Source: DATJFQ01 sp035495555
Lineage (GTDB): Bacteria; Acidobacteriota; Vicinamibacteria; Vicinamibacterales; 2-12-FULL-66-21
Length of the DNA stretch: 55,891 nucleotides
Direction of reading: 5' to 3'
Assembly (NCBI GenBank): GCA_035495555.1
Contig: DATJFQ010000076.1
Location: 1-55,891, forward strand
The notes beneath the pieces are model-generated. The model was not told the DNA's origin. It made no database searches and saw only the letters and a program-made list of their open reading frames with translations. A program made the translations under genes and the position numbers. This document shows, in pieces, positions 33,426 to 41,578 of the stretch. Position 1 is the stretch's first letter. Each line of letters starts with the position of its first letter.

Positions 33426-35875
33426 TGATTGGCTCCTCCGAGCCTGGCGAATCGCTCAGCGGGCATGGGCGTGGTCGTCTGCGCCGGTGATGGCGTCAAT
33501 GCGATGGCGAGTACGTCGGAAATTTCCGTCACGTAATGAATCGTCAGCTCGCGGCGCAGGTCCTCCGTCAGGTCCTCGGTGACGTTCTTCTCGTTCTGCC
33601 TGGGAAGGACCAGCTCCGTGATCCCGTGGCGACGGGCGGCGAGGACCTTCTCTTTGACGCCGCCGACGGGCAGGACGCGTCCGGAGAGCGAAATCTCCCC
33701 GGTCATCGCGATGTCGCCGCGGACCGGCCGGCCGGTCAACTCCGAGGCGAGCGCCGACACCATCGTCACACCCGCGGACGGGCCGTCCTTCGGGACGGCG
33801 CCCGACGGCACATGCAGGTGAATCTCCGAATCCTTGTAGAACGCGGGATCGACGCCGTAGCGGGCGGCGTTGGCGCGGAACCATGAGAGCGCGGTGCGCG
33901 CGGATTCCTTCATGACGTCGCCGAGATGACCGGTGAGTGTCAGGGTGCCGCCGCCCTGCATCCGCGAGGCTTCGACGAACAGCACTTCGCCGCCCGCCGG
34001 GGTCCACGCGAGCCCGACCGCGACGCCGGGGTCCTTCGTGCGGTTCTCGATCTCCTCGTCCAGGAACGTCGGCGCCCCCAGCATCTCGACCACGAGCTCC
34101 GGCGTGATGACGACCTTCGCTTCGTCGCCTTCCGCGCGCCGCCGCGCGACCTTGCGGCAGAGCGCGCCGATTTCGCGCTCCAGATTCCGGACGCCCGCTT
34201 CGCGCGTGTAGCCGCGGATGATCTCGCTGACGGCAGGCCGCTGGAATTCGATCTGTTCCGCTGTGAGGCCGTGATTGCGCACCTGCTTCTGAATCAGGTG
34301 CTCGAAGGCGATCTCGAGCTTTTCTTCCTCCGTGTACCCCGCGAGCTCGATCACTTCCATCCGGTCGCGCAGCGCCGGCGGAATCGGATCCAGCATGTTC
34401 GCGGTCGTCAGGAACAGCACCTGCGAGAGATCGAACGGGACGTCGAGGTAGTGGTCCCGGAACGTGCTGTTCTGCTCCGGATCGAGGACCTCGAGCAGCG
34501 CCGACGCCGGGTCGCCGCGGAAGTCGGCTCCGAGCTTGTCGATCTCGTCGAGGATGAACACGGGGTTCTTCGACTCGGCCCGACGGAGGCCCTGGATGAT
34601 CTGCCCCGGCAGCGCACCGATGTACGTGCGCCGGTGTCCGCGAATTTCCGCCTCGTCGCGCATGCCCCCGAGCGACACCCGGACGAACTTCCGGCCGAGC
34701 GCGCTGGCAATGGATCTCGCGAGCGAAGTCTTGCCCACCCCCGGAGGGCCGAGGAAGCACAGGATCGGCCCCTTCACGTCGGGATTCAGTTTGCGGACGG
34801 CGAGATATTCGAGGATGCGATCCTTGACCTTGGCGAGGCCGGAGTGGTCCGCGTCGAGCACCTCTTTCGCGTGGCGGATCTCCAGCGTGTCGTCCGTGCG
34901 CCTGGACCACGGCAGCGCCACAATCCAGTCGATATACGTGCGCGAGACCGTGTACTCGGCCGCCGCCGGCGGCATCTTCGATAACCGGTCCAGTTCCCGG
35001 CCCGCTTCCTTGCGCACGGCCTCCGGCATACCAGCGGCGTCCAGCTTGGCGCGAAGCTCCTCCATCTCCTTCGCCTGCTCGTCGCCTTCGCCGAGCTCCT
35101 TCTGAATCGCCTTCAACTGCTCGCGCAGGAAGTACTCACGCTGATTCTTGCCCACCTCCGACTGCACCTGCGATTGAATGCGCGAGCCCAGCTCGAGGAC
35201 TTCCAGTTCCTTGATCAGGATGCGGTTGAGCGCATCCATCCGCGCCCGCACGTCCAGCTCGGAGAGGATTTCCTGCTTCACCGGGGTCCCGATCGTCGCG
35301 AGGCTGGATGCGATGAAGTCCGCGAGCTTGGCCGGATCAGTGATGTTGGCCGCAAGCGCCTGCAGGTCGTCCGAGAGCAGCGGGGACAGCGAGACGACCT
35401 GCTGGAAATTGCTCTTGATGTTGCGCTGCAGCGCGTCGATCTCGAGGTGGTCCTCTTCGCGCAGCACGTCGGGCGCCACCGTAACCGCAGCGCGCAGAAA
35501 CGGCCGCGTCTGCACGACGCGATCGAGGTGCACGCGGGAGAGCCCCTGTACGATCAACCGCAGGCTCCCGTCAGGTAGCTTGAACAACTTGTGAATGTGC
35601 GTGACGGTGCCGACCTGAAACAGGTCGTCCTGCATCGGGTCGTCCAGCGAGGCCTCTCGCTGGGTGAACACACCGATGACGCGGTTTCCGGCGCTGGCGT
35701 CCTCGACCAGCCGCACGGACGATTCCCGTGCGACGGCCAGGGGCATGAACGAGTTGGGAAAGAGTACGGTATCGCGCAGCGGCAGGACAGGCAGCTCCGG
35801 GGGGACCTGGAGCGTCCGTTCCACCTCGTCTGCGATTTCAATCGACGGCTGGTTGCCTTCGTCGGCGTCTGTCAT
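33422..35875 (-). CDS. lon: ATP-dependent Lon protease
   Basis: An 817-residue full-length Lon. The N-terminal substrate-binding domain begins LPVLPLRDTVLFPNSFMPL. The AAA+ domain has Walker A LGPPGVGKTS (about residue 370) and Walker B VFILDEIDK. The protease domain carries the Ser-Lys dyad in PKDGPSAGVTM (about 690) and GGVKEKVLAARR (about 735). It is a cytoplasmic hexamer that degrades misfolded and regulatory proteins. A membrane-protein gene is coupled downstream by an ATGA overlap. The upstream gap holds an AATCGGGT-type inverted repeat and no obvious HrcA or sigma32 site. Confidence 0.97.
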   Translation of the reverse strand: MTDADEGNQPSIEIADEVERTLQVPPELPVLPLRDTVLFPNSFMPLAVARESSVRLVEDASAGNRVIGVFTQREASLDDPMQDDLFQVGTVTHIHKLFKLPDGSLRLIVQGLSRVHLDRVVQTRPFLRAAVTVAPDVLREEDHLEIDALQRNIKSNFQQVVSLSPLLSDDLQALAANITDPAKLADFIASSLATIGTPVKQEILSELDVRARMDALNRILIKELEVLELGSRIQSQVQSEVGKNQREYFLREQLKAIQKELGEGDEQAKEMEELRAKLDAAGMPEAVRKEAGRELDRLSKMPPAAAEYTVSRTYIDWIVALPWSRRTDDTLEIRHAKEVLDADHSGLAKVKDRILEYLAVRKLNPDVKGPILCFLGPPGVGKTSLARSIASALGRKFVRVSLGGMRDEAEIRGHRRTYIGALPGQIIQGLRRAESKNPVFILDEIDKLGADFRGDPASALLEVLDPEQNSTFRDHYLDVPFDLSQVLFLTTANMLDPIPPALRDRMEVIELAGYTEEEKLEIAFEHLIQKQVRNHGLTAEQIEFQRPAVSEIIRGYTREAGVRNLEREIGALCRKVARRRAEGDEAKVVITPELVVEMLGAPTFLDEEIENRTKDPGVAVGLAWTPAGGEVLFVEASRMQGGGTLTLTGHLGDVMKESARTALSWFRANAARYGVDPAFYKDSEIHLHVPSGAVPKDGPSAGVTMVSALASELTGRPVRGDIAMTGEISLSGRVLPVGGVKEKVLAARRHGITELVLPRQNEKNVTEDLTEDLRRELTIHYVTEISDVLAIALTPSPAQTTTPMPAERFARLGGANQ

Positions 35876-35904
35876 GAATTGGTGATGCGTCGGTACACAA
35901 AAAC

Positions 35905-35955
35905 GGGTAATCGGGCAATCGGCACTTCGATTCCCCGATTACCCGATGTGAAGAT
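35905..35955. repeat. GGGTAATC/CCCGATTA inverted octamer repeat
   Basis: Two copies of an 8-bp unit (GGGTAATC, GGGCAATC) face inverted copies (CCCGATTA, CCCGATGT) across about 15 bp. The gap is between the lon start and the stop of the DksA-like gene. It can act as a hairpin ending dksA-like transcription or lie within the lon promoter region. Confidence 0.65.
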
Positions 35956-35968
35956 TACTCGATAGCCT

Positions 35969-36424
35969 TCAGCCCTGCATGTCGATGAAGAGCGACGCGG
36001 CCCCGCGGCGCTGCGCCATCAGGCGCTCGCGCTGCTGCCGGACCTCGCGGGCCTCTTCGCAGTCCTTGCAGCGAACCGCGAAGGGAAGGGCTCGCAGGCG
36101 GCGCTCGGAAATCTCTTCGCCGCATTCGAAGCAGTAGCCGTAGCTGCCCTCTTCCAGACGGCGAAGCGCTTCGTCGATCTTGGTGAGCGTCTCCGCCTTC
36201 ATCTGAATCAGGGCGAACTCGATCTCATCCTGAATATCGGCTTCGGAGCTTTCCGCGGCGTCGAGCACACCCTGCACGGTGGCACCCGCCCCCTCGGCGC
36301 GCACGTCGCGCATCCGCTCCTGCACCTGATTGACGATCTCGCGGCGGCGATCCTCCAGGATGCTCTTCAGTTCCTCGTATCGCCCGCGATCCATTTGTTC
36401 CCGGGACGCCTTATGCCCGCTCAT
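35969..36424 (-). CDS. DksA/TraR-family zinc-finger regulator
   Basis: A 151-residue protein with an N-terminal coiled-coil (about residues 12-95, rich in charged heptads) and a C4 zinc finger: C98 and C101 (YCFECG), C119 and C122 (RCKDC). This is the DksA plan; such proteins enter the RNA polymerase secondary channel and tune promoters with (p)ppGpp. The coiled-coil tip here has EADIQDEIE rather than a clear DxxDxA. A (p)ppGpp enzyme is encoded 2 kb away. The start is ATG 36424. A promoter lies at 36493-36521. Confidence 0.85.
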   Translation of the reverse strand: MSGHKASREQMDRGRYEELKSILEDRRREIVNQVQERMRDVRAEGAGATVQGVLDAAESSEADIQDEIEFALIQMKAETLTKIDEALRRLEEGSYGYCFECGEEISERRLRALPFAVRCKDCEEAREVRQQRERLMAQRRGAASLFIDMQG

Positions 36425-36492
36425 ATGAGTCCGACTCCTTTCGCACGTTCTCCGCTCGCCATGCAATGAATTTGCCAGCTATGAAGCCGTTC

Positions 36493-36521
36493 AGTTTAAC
36501 GGAAAACCGCCGAGTCTGCAA
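36493..36521 (-). promoter_or_regulatory. promoter of the DksA-like gene
   Basis: Minus-strand TTGCAG (36521-36516), a 17-nt spacer and TAAACT (36498-36493), about 70 nt before the start codon. The rest of the 36425-36621 gap shows nothing further that I recognise apart from a small GTCCC/GGGAC hairpin at 36582-36597. Confidence 0.5.
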
Positions 36522-36621
36522 ACGCCGGTTTCCGCTCGTTGCGGTTTAGACGCCGGTGAAGGCGGTTTCGGTTCTTGGAATGTCCCTTGGAGGGGACGCA
36601 GCCGACGGGAAATTACAGAAT

Positions 36622-37209
36622 TTACTGAATCCGTCGGGAGGCGGCAGCCGGGAGAATTCCCCGTTCGAGGAGCCGATGACCCTCTTTGCGGCTGCCGGTA
36701 CGCGCCCAGCGCTCGTAGATCCGCAGGAGGTCGGCGTTGGACGCGACGGAGGTGTGCTCGCTCACGTCGCTCAGCACGTCGACGAACCCGACGAACTTGC
36801 AGGCGAGTTCAGTGAACACCTCGCCGAACGCGTCCTCGTCGCGCCGGCCGAGCGACCCGTACGCATACTCACCCATCGAGACGTAGTAATCGACGTCCAC
36901 GACCTTGCGCATCAGGCTGTCGCTGAAGAATCCGGAGGTAAAGAGGGAGAAATCGCCCAGGTTGCGAAGGCGTTCGCGCTGCTCCCGTCCGGCGCTTTCA
37001 AGCGCGCGGCGCAGCCGCAACGCCAGCGGTTCGCCGGAGTCGTCCGCGAACGCGATACGTGAGGACGGGCGCACGAACCGGCACAGGAGATTGACGAGAT
37101 AATATTCCGTCAACTCTGTGGCGTGAAGGTGCTGGCGCGTCAGCGCCGCCCCAATCAGATCCTTGAAGTACGCTTCCGGCGTCTGATCCTGCACGTGCGC
37201 GTCGGGCAT
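36622..37209 (-). CDS. conserved hypothetical protein
   Basis: A 195-residue soluble, mainly helical protein with no signal or membrane segment. I do not recognise its family. Notable parts are AYFKDLIGAALTRQHLHATELTEYYLVNLL near the start (in two stretches), NLGDFSLFTSGFFSDSL (about residues 84-100) and a C-terminal helix with LLRIYERWARTGS. ATG 37209 is preferred over an ATG at 37248 because GGAGG lies 10 nt before it. It has its own promoter (37299-37326), divergent from rpmB. Cytoplasmic location is inferred. Confidence 0.7.
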   Translation of the reverse strand: MPDAHVQDQTPEAYFKDLIGAALTRQHLHATELTEYYLVNLLCRFVRPSSRIAFADDSGEPLALRLRRALESAGREQRERLRNLGDFSLFTSGFFSDSLMRKVVDVDYYVSMGEYAYGSLGRRDEDAFGEVFTELACKFVGFVDVLSDVSEHTSVASNADLLRIYERWARTGSRKEGHRLLERGILPAAASRRIQ

Positions 37210-37298
37210 TCGTCCTGTCCCTCCGCAGACCTGGACTGCAAAGCGCATACCTCAGAAAATCGCGCAAAACAGGCCTGTTTTTACTGGAATTGCCGCTC

Positions 37299-37326
37299 AT
37301 TATACGGGCCGGCTCAGCAAATGCAA
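37299..37326 (-). promoter_or_regulatory. promoter of the conserved hypothetical gene
   Basis: Minus-strand TTGCAT (37326-37321), a 16-nt spacer and a perfect TATAAT (37304-37299). The leader would be about 83 nt. Confidence 0.6.
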
Positions 37327-37345
37327 CCCCCCGCGCACATCCTCG

Positions 37346-37384
37346 TGCTACAATTTCATGTTTTTACTGTCCCGAAAGGGCAGT
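37346..37384 (+). promoter_or_regulatory. rpmB extended -10 promoter and leader hairpin
   Basis: TGC-TACAAT (37346-37354) is an extended -10 box without a good -35. The roughly 65-nt leader begins with a hairpin ACTG-CCC/GGG-CAGT around GAAA (37366-37384, one bulged T). A ribosomal-protein leader hairpin could be an autoregulatory site; this is inference. Confidence 0.5.
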
Positions 37385-37426
37385 CTCTGGACTCCATCGA
37401 CACGCGATCAGTCAGGACACGTCATC

Positions 37427-37618
37427 ATGGCGAAGCGGTGTGAAATCTGCGGGAAGGGCCCGGTCTTCGGGCGGAACATCAGCCACGCGCACAACGTGAC
37501 CCCGCGCCGGTTCGAGCCGAACCTGCAGCGGGTGCGCGCGCTCGTCAACGGCGGGGTGAGGCGGCTGCGCGTCTGCACCCGCTGCCTGCGATCGGGCAAA
37601 GTCACGAAGGCTGCCTGA
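37427..37618 (+). CDS. rpmB: 50S ribosomal protein L28
   Basis: A 63-residue L28 of the zinc-binding (C+) type: C5 and C8 (CEIC) and C50 and C53 (CTRC). The N-terminal MAKRCEICGKGPVFGRNISH is characteristic. The start is ATG 37427; an upstream in-frame ATG at 37358 would run through the leader hairpin and is rejected. The stop overlaps ridA by 1 nt (TGATG), so the two are coupled. Confidence 0.95.
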   Translation: MAKRCEICGKGPVFGRNISHAHNVTPRRFEPNLQRVRALVNGGVRRLRVCTRCLRSGKVTKAA

Positions 37619-37998
37619 TGCGCGACGCGATCCGCACGTCCTCGGCGCCTGCCGCCATCGGCCCGTACTCACAGGCGGTGAAGGCCGGCGGCTTGGTGTT
37701 CGTGTCGGGTCAGATTCCGCTCGACCCGGCCACGGGTCAGTTGCTGCAGGGCGACATCGCCGCCCAGACGCATCGCGTCATCACGAACCTGCGGGAGATC
37801 CTGACGGCCGCCGGCTCGTCGCTGGATAACGTGGTCCGCTCCACCGTCTACCTGGCAGACATGGACGACTTCGGCGCAATGAACGAGGTGTACGGGAGCT
37901 ATTTCACGTCGCCCGCGCCGGCGCGCTCCACGATTCAGGCGGGACGTCTGCCCAAGAACGCGCGCATCGAAATCGACGTCATCGCGACGCTCACCTGA
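37618..37998 (+). CDS. ridA: reactive intermediate deaminase RidA
   Basis: A 126-residue YjgF/YER057c/UK114 protein. It hydrolyses the imine/enamine intermediates made by PLP enzymes such as threonine dehydratase. The family signature is complete: IGPYSQAV (residues 13-20), FVSGQIPLDP (about 28-37), the active-site arginine in ARSTIQAG (about 103-110) and NARIEIDVIA at the end. It usually forms a trimer. It is coupled to rpmB by a 1-nt overlap, an unusual pairing. Confidence 0.95.
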   Translation: MRDAIRTSSAPAAIGPYSQAVKAGGLVFVSGQIPLDPATGQLLQGDIAAQTHRVITNLREILTAAGSSLDNVVRSTVYLADMDDFGAMNEVYGSYFTSPAPARSTIQAGRLPKNARIEIDVIATLT

Positions 37999-38011
37999 CC
38001 GGCCGCGGGAC

Positions 38012-40165
38012 TCACCGGCTCGCCCGCTCCACGTCAACGACGCCGTCCACGCTCCGCAACGATTTGATCACCTTCTGCAGGTGCTTCAGGTCGTTGATTT
38101 CGACGGTCATGTCGATCCGCCCCATCTGATCGTCGTCGGTCCGGGCTTCGACGTTGCGGATGTTCGTGTTGATCCCGGCGATCTTCGAGCTGACGTCGGC
38201 GAGAATGCCGCGCCGATCTTCGACCTGAATGCTCAGGCGGACGGTATACGGTGAGCCGTCGGTTCCCTTGTCCCATTCCACGTCGATGCGCCGCTCCGGA
38301 TCGTAGAGAAGGTTCACGACGTTGGGACACGTCGCGGAGTGGACCGACACGCCCTTGCCGCGCGTGATGTAGCCGACGATCTTCTCGCCGCGAATCGGGT
38401 TGCAGCACCGCGCGCGGAACACCATCAGGTCGTCGAAGCCGCGCACCTTGATCTTGTCTTCGGTGGTGCCGAGCACGCGGCGGACGACGCTCGCGATGCC
38501 CGATTCGGGCGCCTCCTTCAATTGATCCTGCGGCACCAGCCGCCCCAGCACGCTGCGCGCCGACAGCTTGCCGTAGCCGACGGCGGCGAACAGTTCGTCG
38601 GGCCGGCCATAGCCGGATTCCGACAGAAAGGTGTCGAATACCGGCCCTTCGGTGAGCGACTTCAGGTTCAGCCCGAACCGGCGCGCTTCCTTCTCGAACA
38701 GCTTGCGCCCGAGTTCGAGGCTGCGTTCCTTTTCCTCCGCGTGGATGTAGTGCTTGATCTTGTTGCGCGCGCGCGAGGTCGCGACGAAGTTCAGCCAGTC
38801 GCGGCTCGGATGGTGCCCGGGCGCGGTGACGATCTGGACGATGTCGCCGTTCCGAAGACGCGTGCGCAGCGGCACCATCTTGCCGTTGACCCGCGCGCCC
38901 ACGCACTGATGGCCGACGTCGGTGTGAATGGAGTACGCGAAGTCGACCGGCGTGGCGTCCCGCGGAAGCGCCTTCACCTCCCCCTTGGGAGTGAAGATGT
39001 ACACCTCCTCCGGGTACAGCTCGATCTTGAGGTTCTGGAGGAACTCCTGCGGGTCGCGGACCTCCTGCTGGAACTCGAGCAACTGCCGCAGCCACAGGAA
39101 ATACTGCTCGTCGCGGTCCGCGCCAACGCGCCCTTCCTTGTATTTCCAGTGCGCGGCGATCCCGTCCTCCGCGATCCGGTGCATGTCGGCGGTGCGGATC
39201 TGCACTTCGAACGGGAACCCGCGTTCGCTGATGACGGAGGTGTGGAGCGATTGATAGCCGTTGGGCCGCGGCATCGCGATGAAGTCCTTGATGCGCCCCG
39301 GCACCGGCGACCAGGTCTGGTGAATGATGCCCAGCGCCGCGTAGCAATCCTTCACCGAGCTCGTGACGATGCGCAGCGCCATGAAATCGTAGACCTGGTC
39401 GAGATCGATCTTCTGGCGTTTGAGTTTCTGATGGATGCTGAAGAGGCGCTTGATCCGGCCGTCGATCGCCATGACCGGAACCTGCGCTTCCGCAAGTTTC
39501 GCGGAAATCGTGTTCGTGAGTTCGTCGATGAGCCCCTCGGTCGCGCGGCGCCGCGCCTCCACCTGCTGCCGCAGCGCGCCGTACGCCTTCGGCTCCAGGT
39601 ACTTGAAGGCGAGCTCCTCCAGCTCGTTCTTCACCTTGCTCATCCCGAGGCGGTTCGCAATCGGCGCGTAAATGTCGCGCGTCTCCTGCGCGATCTTGAT
39701 GCGCCGCTCCTCCGGCAGGTGCTGCAGCGTCCGCATGTTGTGGAGCCGATCCGCCAGCTTGACGAGGATCACGCGGATGTCGTCGACCATCGCGAGCAGC
39801 ATCTTGCGGAAGTTCTCCGCCTGCCGCTCTTCACTCGATGAGAAGGAAATCGCGCCGAGTTTCGTGACGCCTTCGACCACATGCGCGACGTCGGCGCCAA
39901 ACAGGTCCTTGATCTTTTCGATCGGCGTCCGGGTGTCTTCGACGATGTCGTGGAGCAGCCCGGCCGCCACCGCCACGACGTCGAGCTTCATGTCCGCCAG
40001 CAGATCCGCCACTTCGAGCGGGTGGACGAGGTAGGGCTCCCCCGAATGGCGCACCTGTCCCTTGTGCTCGAACGCAGAGAACACGTAAGCCCTGCGGAGG
40101 AGCTCGATGTCCGCGTCGGGGTTGGTGGCGCGGACCTTCTCAACGAGGTCCTCGAACCGGATCAT
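38012..40165 (-). CDS. relA: bifunctional (p)ppGpp synthetase/hydrolase (RSH)
   Basis: A 717-residue Rel/SpoT protein with all domains. The HD hydrolase has the catalytic HDIVEDT (residues 72-78). The synthetase has GRIKDFIAMPRPNGYQSLHT; its RIKD matches the RxKD form of bifunctional Rel enzymes, not the ExDD of synthase-only RelA. TGS follows (VYIFTPKGEVKALPRDATPVDFAY in two parts), then a zinc-finger region (RCCNPI) and a C-terminal ACT domain. It sets the stringent-response alarmone level and would act with the DksA-like protein at 36 kb. Whether both activities work is inferred from the motifs. Confidence 0.95.
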   Translation of the reverse strand: MIRFEDLVEKVRATNPDADIELLRRAYVFSAFEHKGQVRHSGEPYLVHPLEVADLLADMKLDVVAVAAGLLHDIVEDTRTPIEKIKDLFGADVAHVVEGVTKLGAISFSSSEERQAENFRKMLLAMVDDIRVILVKLADRLHNMRTLQHLPEERRIKIAQETRDIYAPIANRLGMSKVKNELEELAFKYLEPKAYGALRQQVEARRRATEGLIDELTNTISAKLAEAQVPVMAIDGRIKRLFSIHQKLKRQKIDLDQVYDFMALRIVTSSVKDCYAALGIIHQTWSPVPGRIKDFIAMPRPNGYQSLHTSVISERGFPFEVQIRTADMHRIAEDGIAAHWKYKEGRVGADRDEQYFLWLRQLLEFQQEVRDPQEFLQNLKIELYPEEVYIFTPKGEVKALPRDATPVDFAYSIHTDVGHQCVGARVNGKMVPLRTRLRNGDIVQIVTAPGHHPSRDWLNFVATSRARNKIKHYIHAEEKERSLELGRKLFEKEARRFGLNLKSLTEGPVFDTFLSESGYGRPDELFAAVGYGKLSARSVLGRLVPQDQLKEAPESGIASVVRRVLGTTEDKIKVRGFDDLMVFRARCCNPIRGEKIVGYITRGKGVSVHSATCPNVVNLLYDPERRIDVEWDKGTDGSPYTVRLSIQVEDRRGILADVSSKIAGINTNIRNVEARTDDDQMGRIDMTVEINDLKHLQKVIKSLRSVDGVVDVERASR

Positions 40166-40228
40166 CGATCGTGGTGTCTAAACAATGACAGAGGCTTGTC
40201 GAGGGGGAGCGACGGCCCGTCGCCGCGG

Positions 40229-40257
40229 TTGACGGCGGTTTTCACCGCCAATATACT
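40229..40257 (+). promoter_or_regulatory. promoter with inverted-repeat spacer for the TPR lipoprotein
   Basis: TTGACG (40229-40234), a 17-nt spacer and TATACT (40252-40257) make a strong promoter. The spacer contains the inverted repeat GGCGGT-TTTC-ACCGCC, placed where a repressor would block polymerase. Start codon at 40300, leader about 36 nt. Confidence 0.65.
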
Positions 40258-40299
40258 GACCCCCTTGATCCATTGTAAACGGCGCGAGAAGGGGACAGC

Positions 40300-41277
40300 A
40301 TGACGATCCGAATTCGCGCGGCTTCGGCGGCCCCGCTGGTTCTGCTCTGCGGGCTCAGCGTAGCGGCTGCCGGCTGCGGTAAGTATTCCATCAGCAGCCT
40401 GAAGGCGAGCAAGGCCTTCAAGGACGCGAACCAGTACTATCAGGCGAAAGAGTACAAAAAGGCCGCCGACCGCTACGAGGACGTCGTCCAGAACCAGGCC
40501 GCGCTGCAGCAGGCCCCCGTCTTCAACGTTGCGTATTTCTTCCTGGCCAACTGCTACGACCAGCTGTACAAGCCCGCAAAGAACGGCGACCCGCAGAACG
40601 ACGCCTACATCCAGAAAGCCATCGAGAACTACCGTAAGGCGGCCGATAACATCACGGATCCGAAGTGGAAGAAGTCGTCGCTCGAATATCTCGCCTCCGC
40701 CTACGGGCCCGACAAGCTGAACGATCCGGCGAAGGCCGAGCCGGTCTATAAGGAGATTATCCAGCTCGAACCCAACGAGCCTCAGAACTACATGGCGCTC
40801 GCCCAGCTGTACGAGGACGCGGGCCGCTACGAAGAGGCGGAAGCCGAGCTGCAGAAGGCGAAAGACGTCAAGGCCAACGACCCGTCCGTCTACACGGCGC
40901 TGGCCGCGTTCTACAACCGCCAGGGTGACTTCGACAAGACGATCGACGCCTTGACGCAGGCCGCCAACCTCGCGCCGAACAACCCGGAGGGCTGGCACCT
41001 CATCGCGACCTATTACTGGGACAAGGCGCGGAAGGACTACCGCCTTTCGGATGCTGAGAAGAAGGATTACATCCTGAAGGGCATCGCCATGGACGATAAG
41101 GCGCTGTCGCTGAACCCGAACTACCTCGAGGCGATGACGTACAAGAACATCCTGCTCCGCATGCAGGCGAACACGGAAAAAGATCCCAAGGTCCAGAAGC
41201 AGTTGCTGAATCAGGCCGACGAGCTGCGCAACAAGGTGCTCGACGCGCAAAGGCGGAAGGCGAGCGGCAAGGGGTAA
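40300..41277 (+). CDS. TPR-repeat lipoprotein
   Basis: A 325-residue protein with a lipoprotein signal (VAAAGC; the lipidated residue would be C26) and about five or six tetratricopeptide repeats from residue 35 to 310. Examples are KAFKDANQYYQAKEYKKAAD, PQNYMALAQLYEDAGRYEEA and PSVYTALAAFYNRQGDFDKT. It likely scaffolds protein complexes on the periplasmic side of a membrane. It has a strong promoter with a possible operator and its own terminator (41327-41349). No partner can be named. Confidence 0.87.
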   Translation: MTIRIRAASAAPLVLLCGLSVAAAGCGKYSISSLKASKAFKDANQYYQAKEYKKAADRYEDVVQNQAALQQAPVFNVAYFFLANCYDQLYKPAKNGDPQNDAYIQKAIENYRKAADNITDPKWKKSSLEYLASAYGPDKLNDPAKAEPVYKEIIQLEPNEPQNYMALAQLYEDAGRYEEAEAELQKAKDVKANDPSVYTALAAFYNRQGDFDKTIDALTQAANLAPNNPEGWHLIATYYWDKARKDYRLSDAEKKDYILKGIAMDDKALSLNPNYLEAMTYKNILLRMQANTEKDPKVQKQLLNQADELRNKVLDAQRRKASGKG

Positions 41278-41326
41278 AGCAGCGGTCAGAAGTCAGAAGT
41301 CGGAATTCAGAGTTCTCTTCTCTCAG

Positions 41327-41349
41327 GGCCGCCCTCACGGGCGGCCTTT
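41327..41349 (+). terminator. terminator of the TPR lipoprotein gene
   Basis: GGCCGCCC-TCAC-GGGCGGCC followed by TTT and a T-rich stretch. A perfect 8-bp stem about 50 nt after the stop codon. Confidence 0.8.
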
Positions 41350-41516
41350 CGGTTCTAACCCGTAAACAAGCGAAGTCGGAAGTCAGAATCTGTTCTTCAG
41401 GGCCCGTGGAGTCGACACCGGAATCCCTCACTTCCCCGACGGTTCGGTCCACGGAAAGTCAAAGCCGTTGTGGATGTCAGCGATACAACGCCAGGCGGCA
41501 GTGCATCCCGCATGAG

Positions 41517-41540
41517 AAAAGGCCGCCTGGTAGGGCGGCC
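41517..41540 (-). terminator. terminator of the tonB-exb operon
   Basis: On the minus strand GGCCGCC (41540-41534) pairs with GGCGGCC (41527-41521) and is followed by TTTT (41520-41517). The stem is almost the same sequence as the terminator at 41327. Confidence 0.8.
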
Positions 41541-41578
41541 CGAAAGAACCATTCCGACTTCCGACTTCCGACTTCCGA

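Noticed and set aside
37358..37426. N-terminal extension of L28
   Set aside because: It would translate the leader hairpin. All L28 proteins begin at the MAKxC position.
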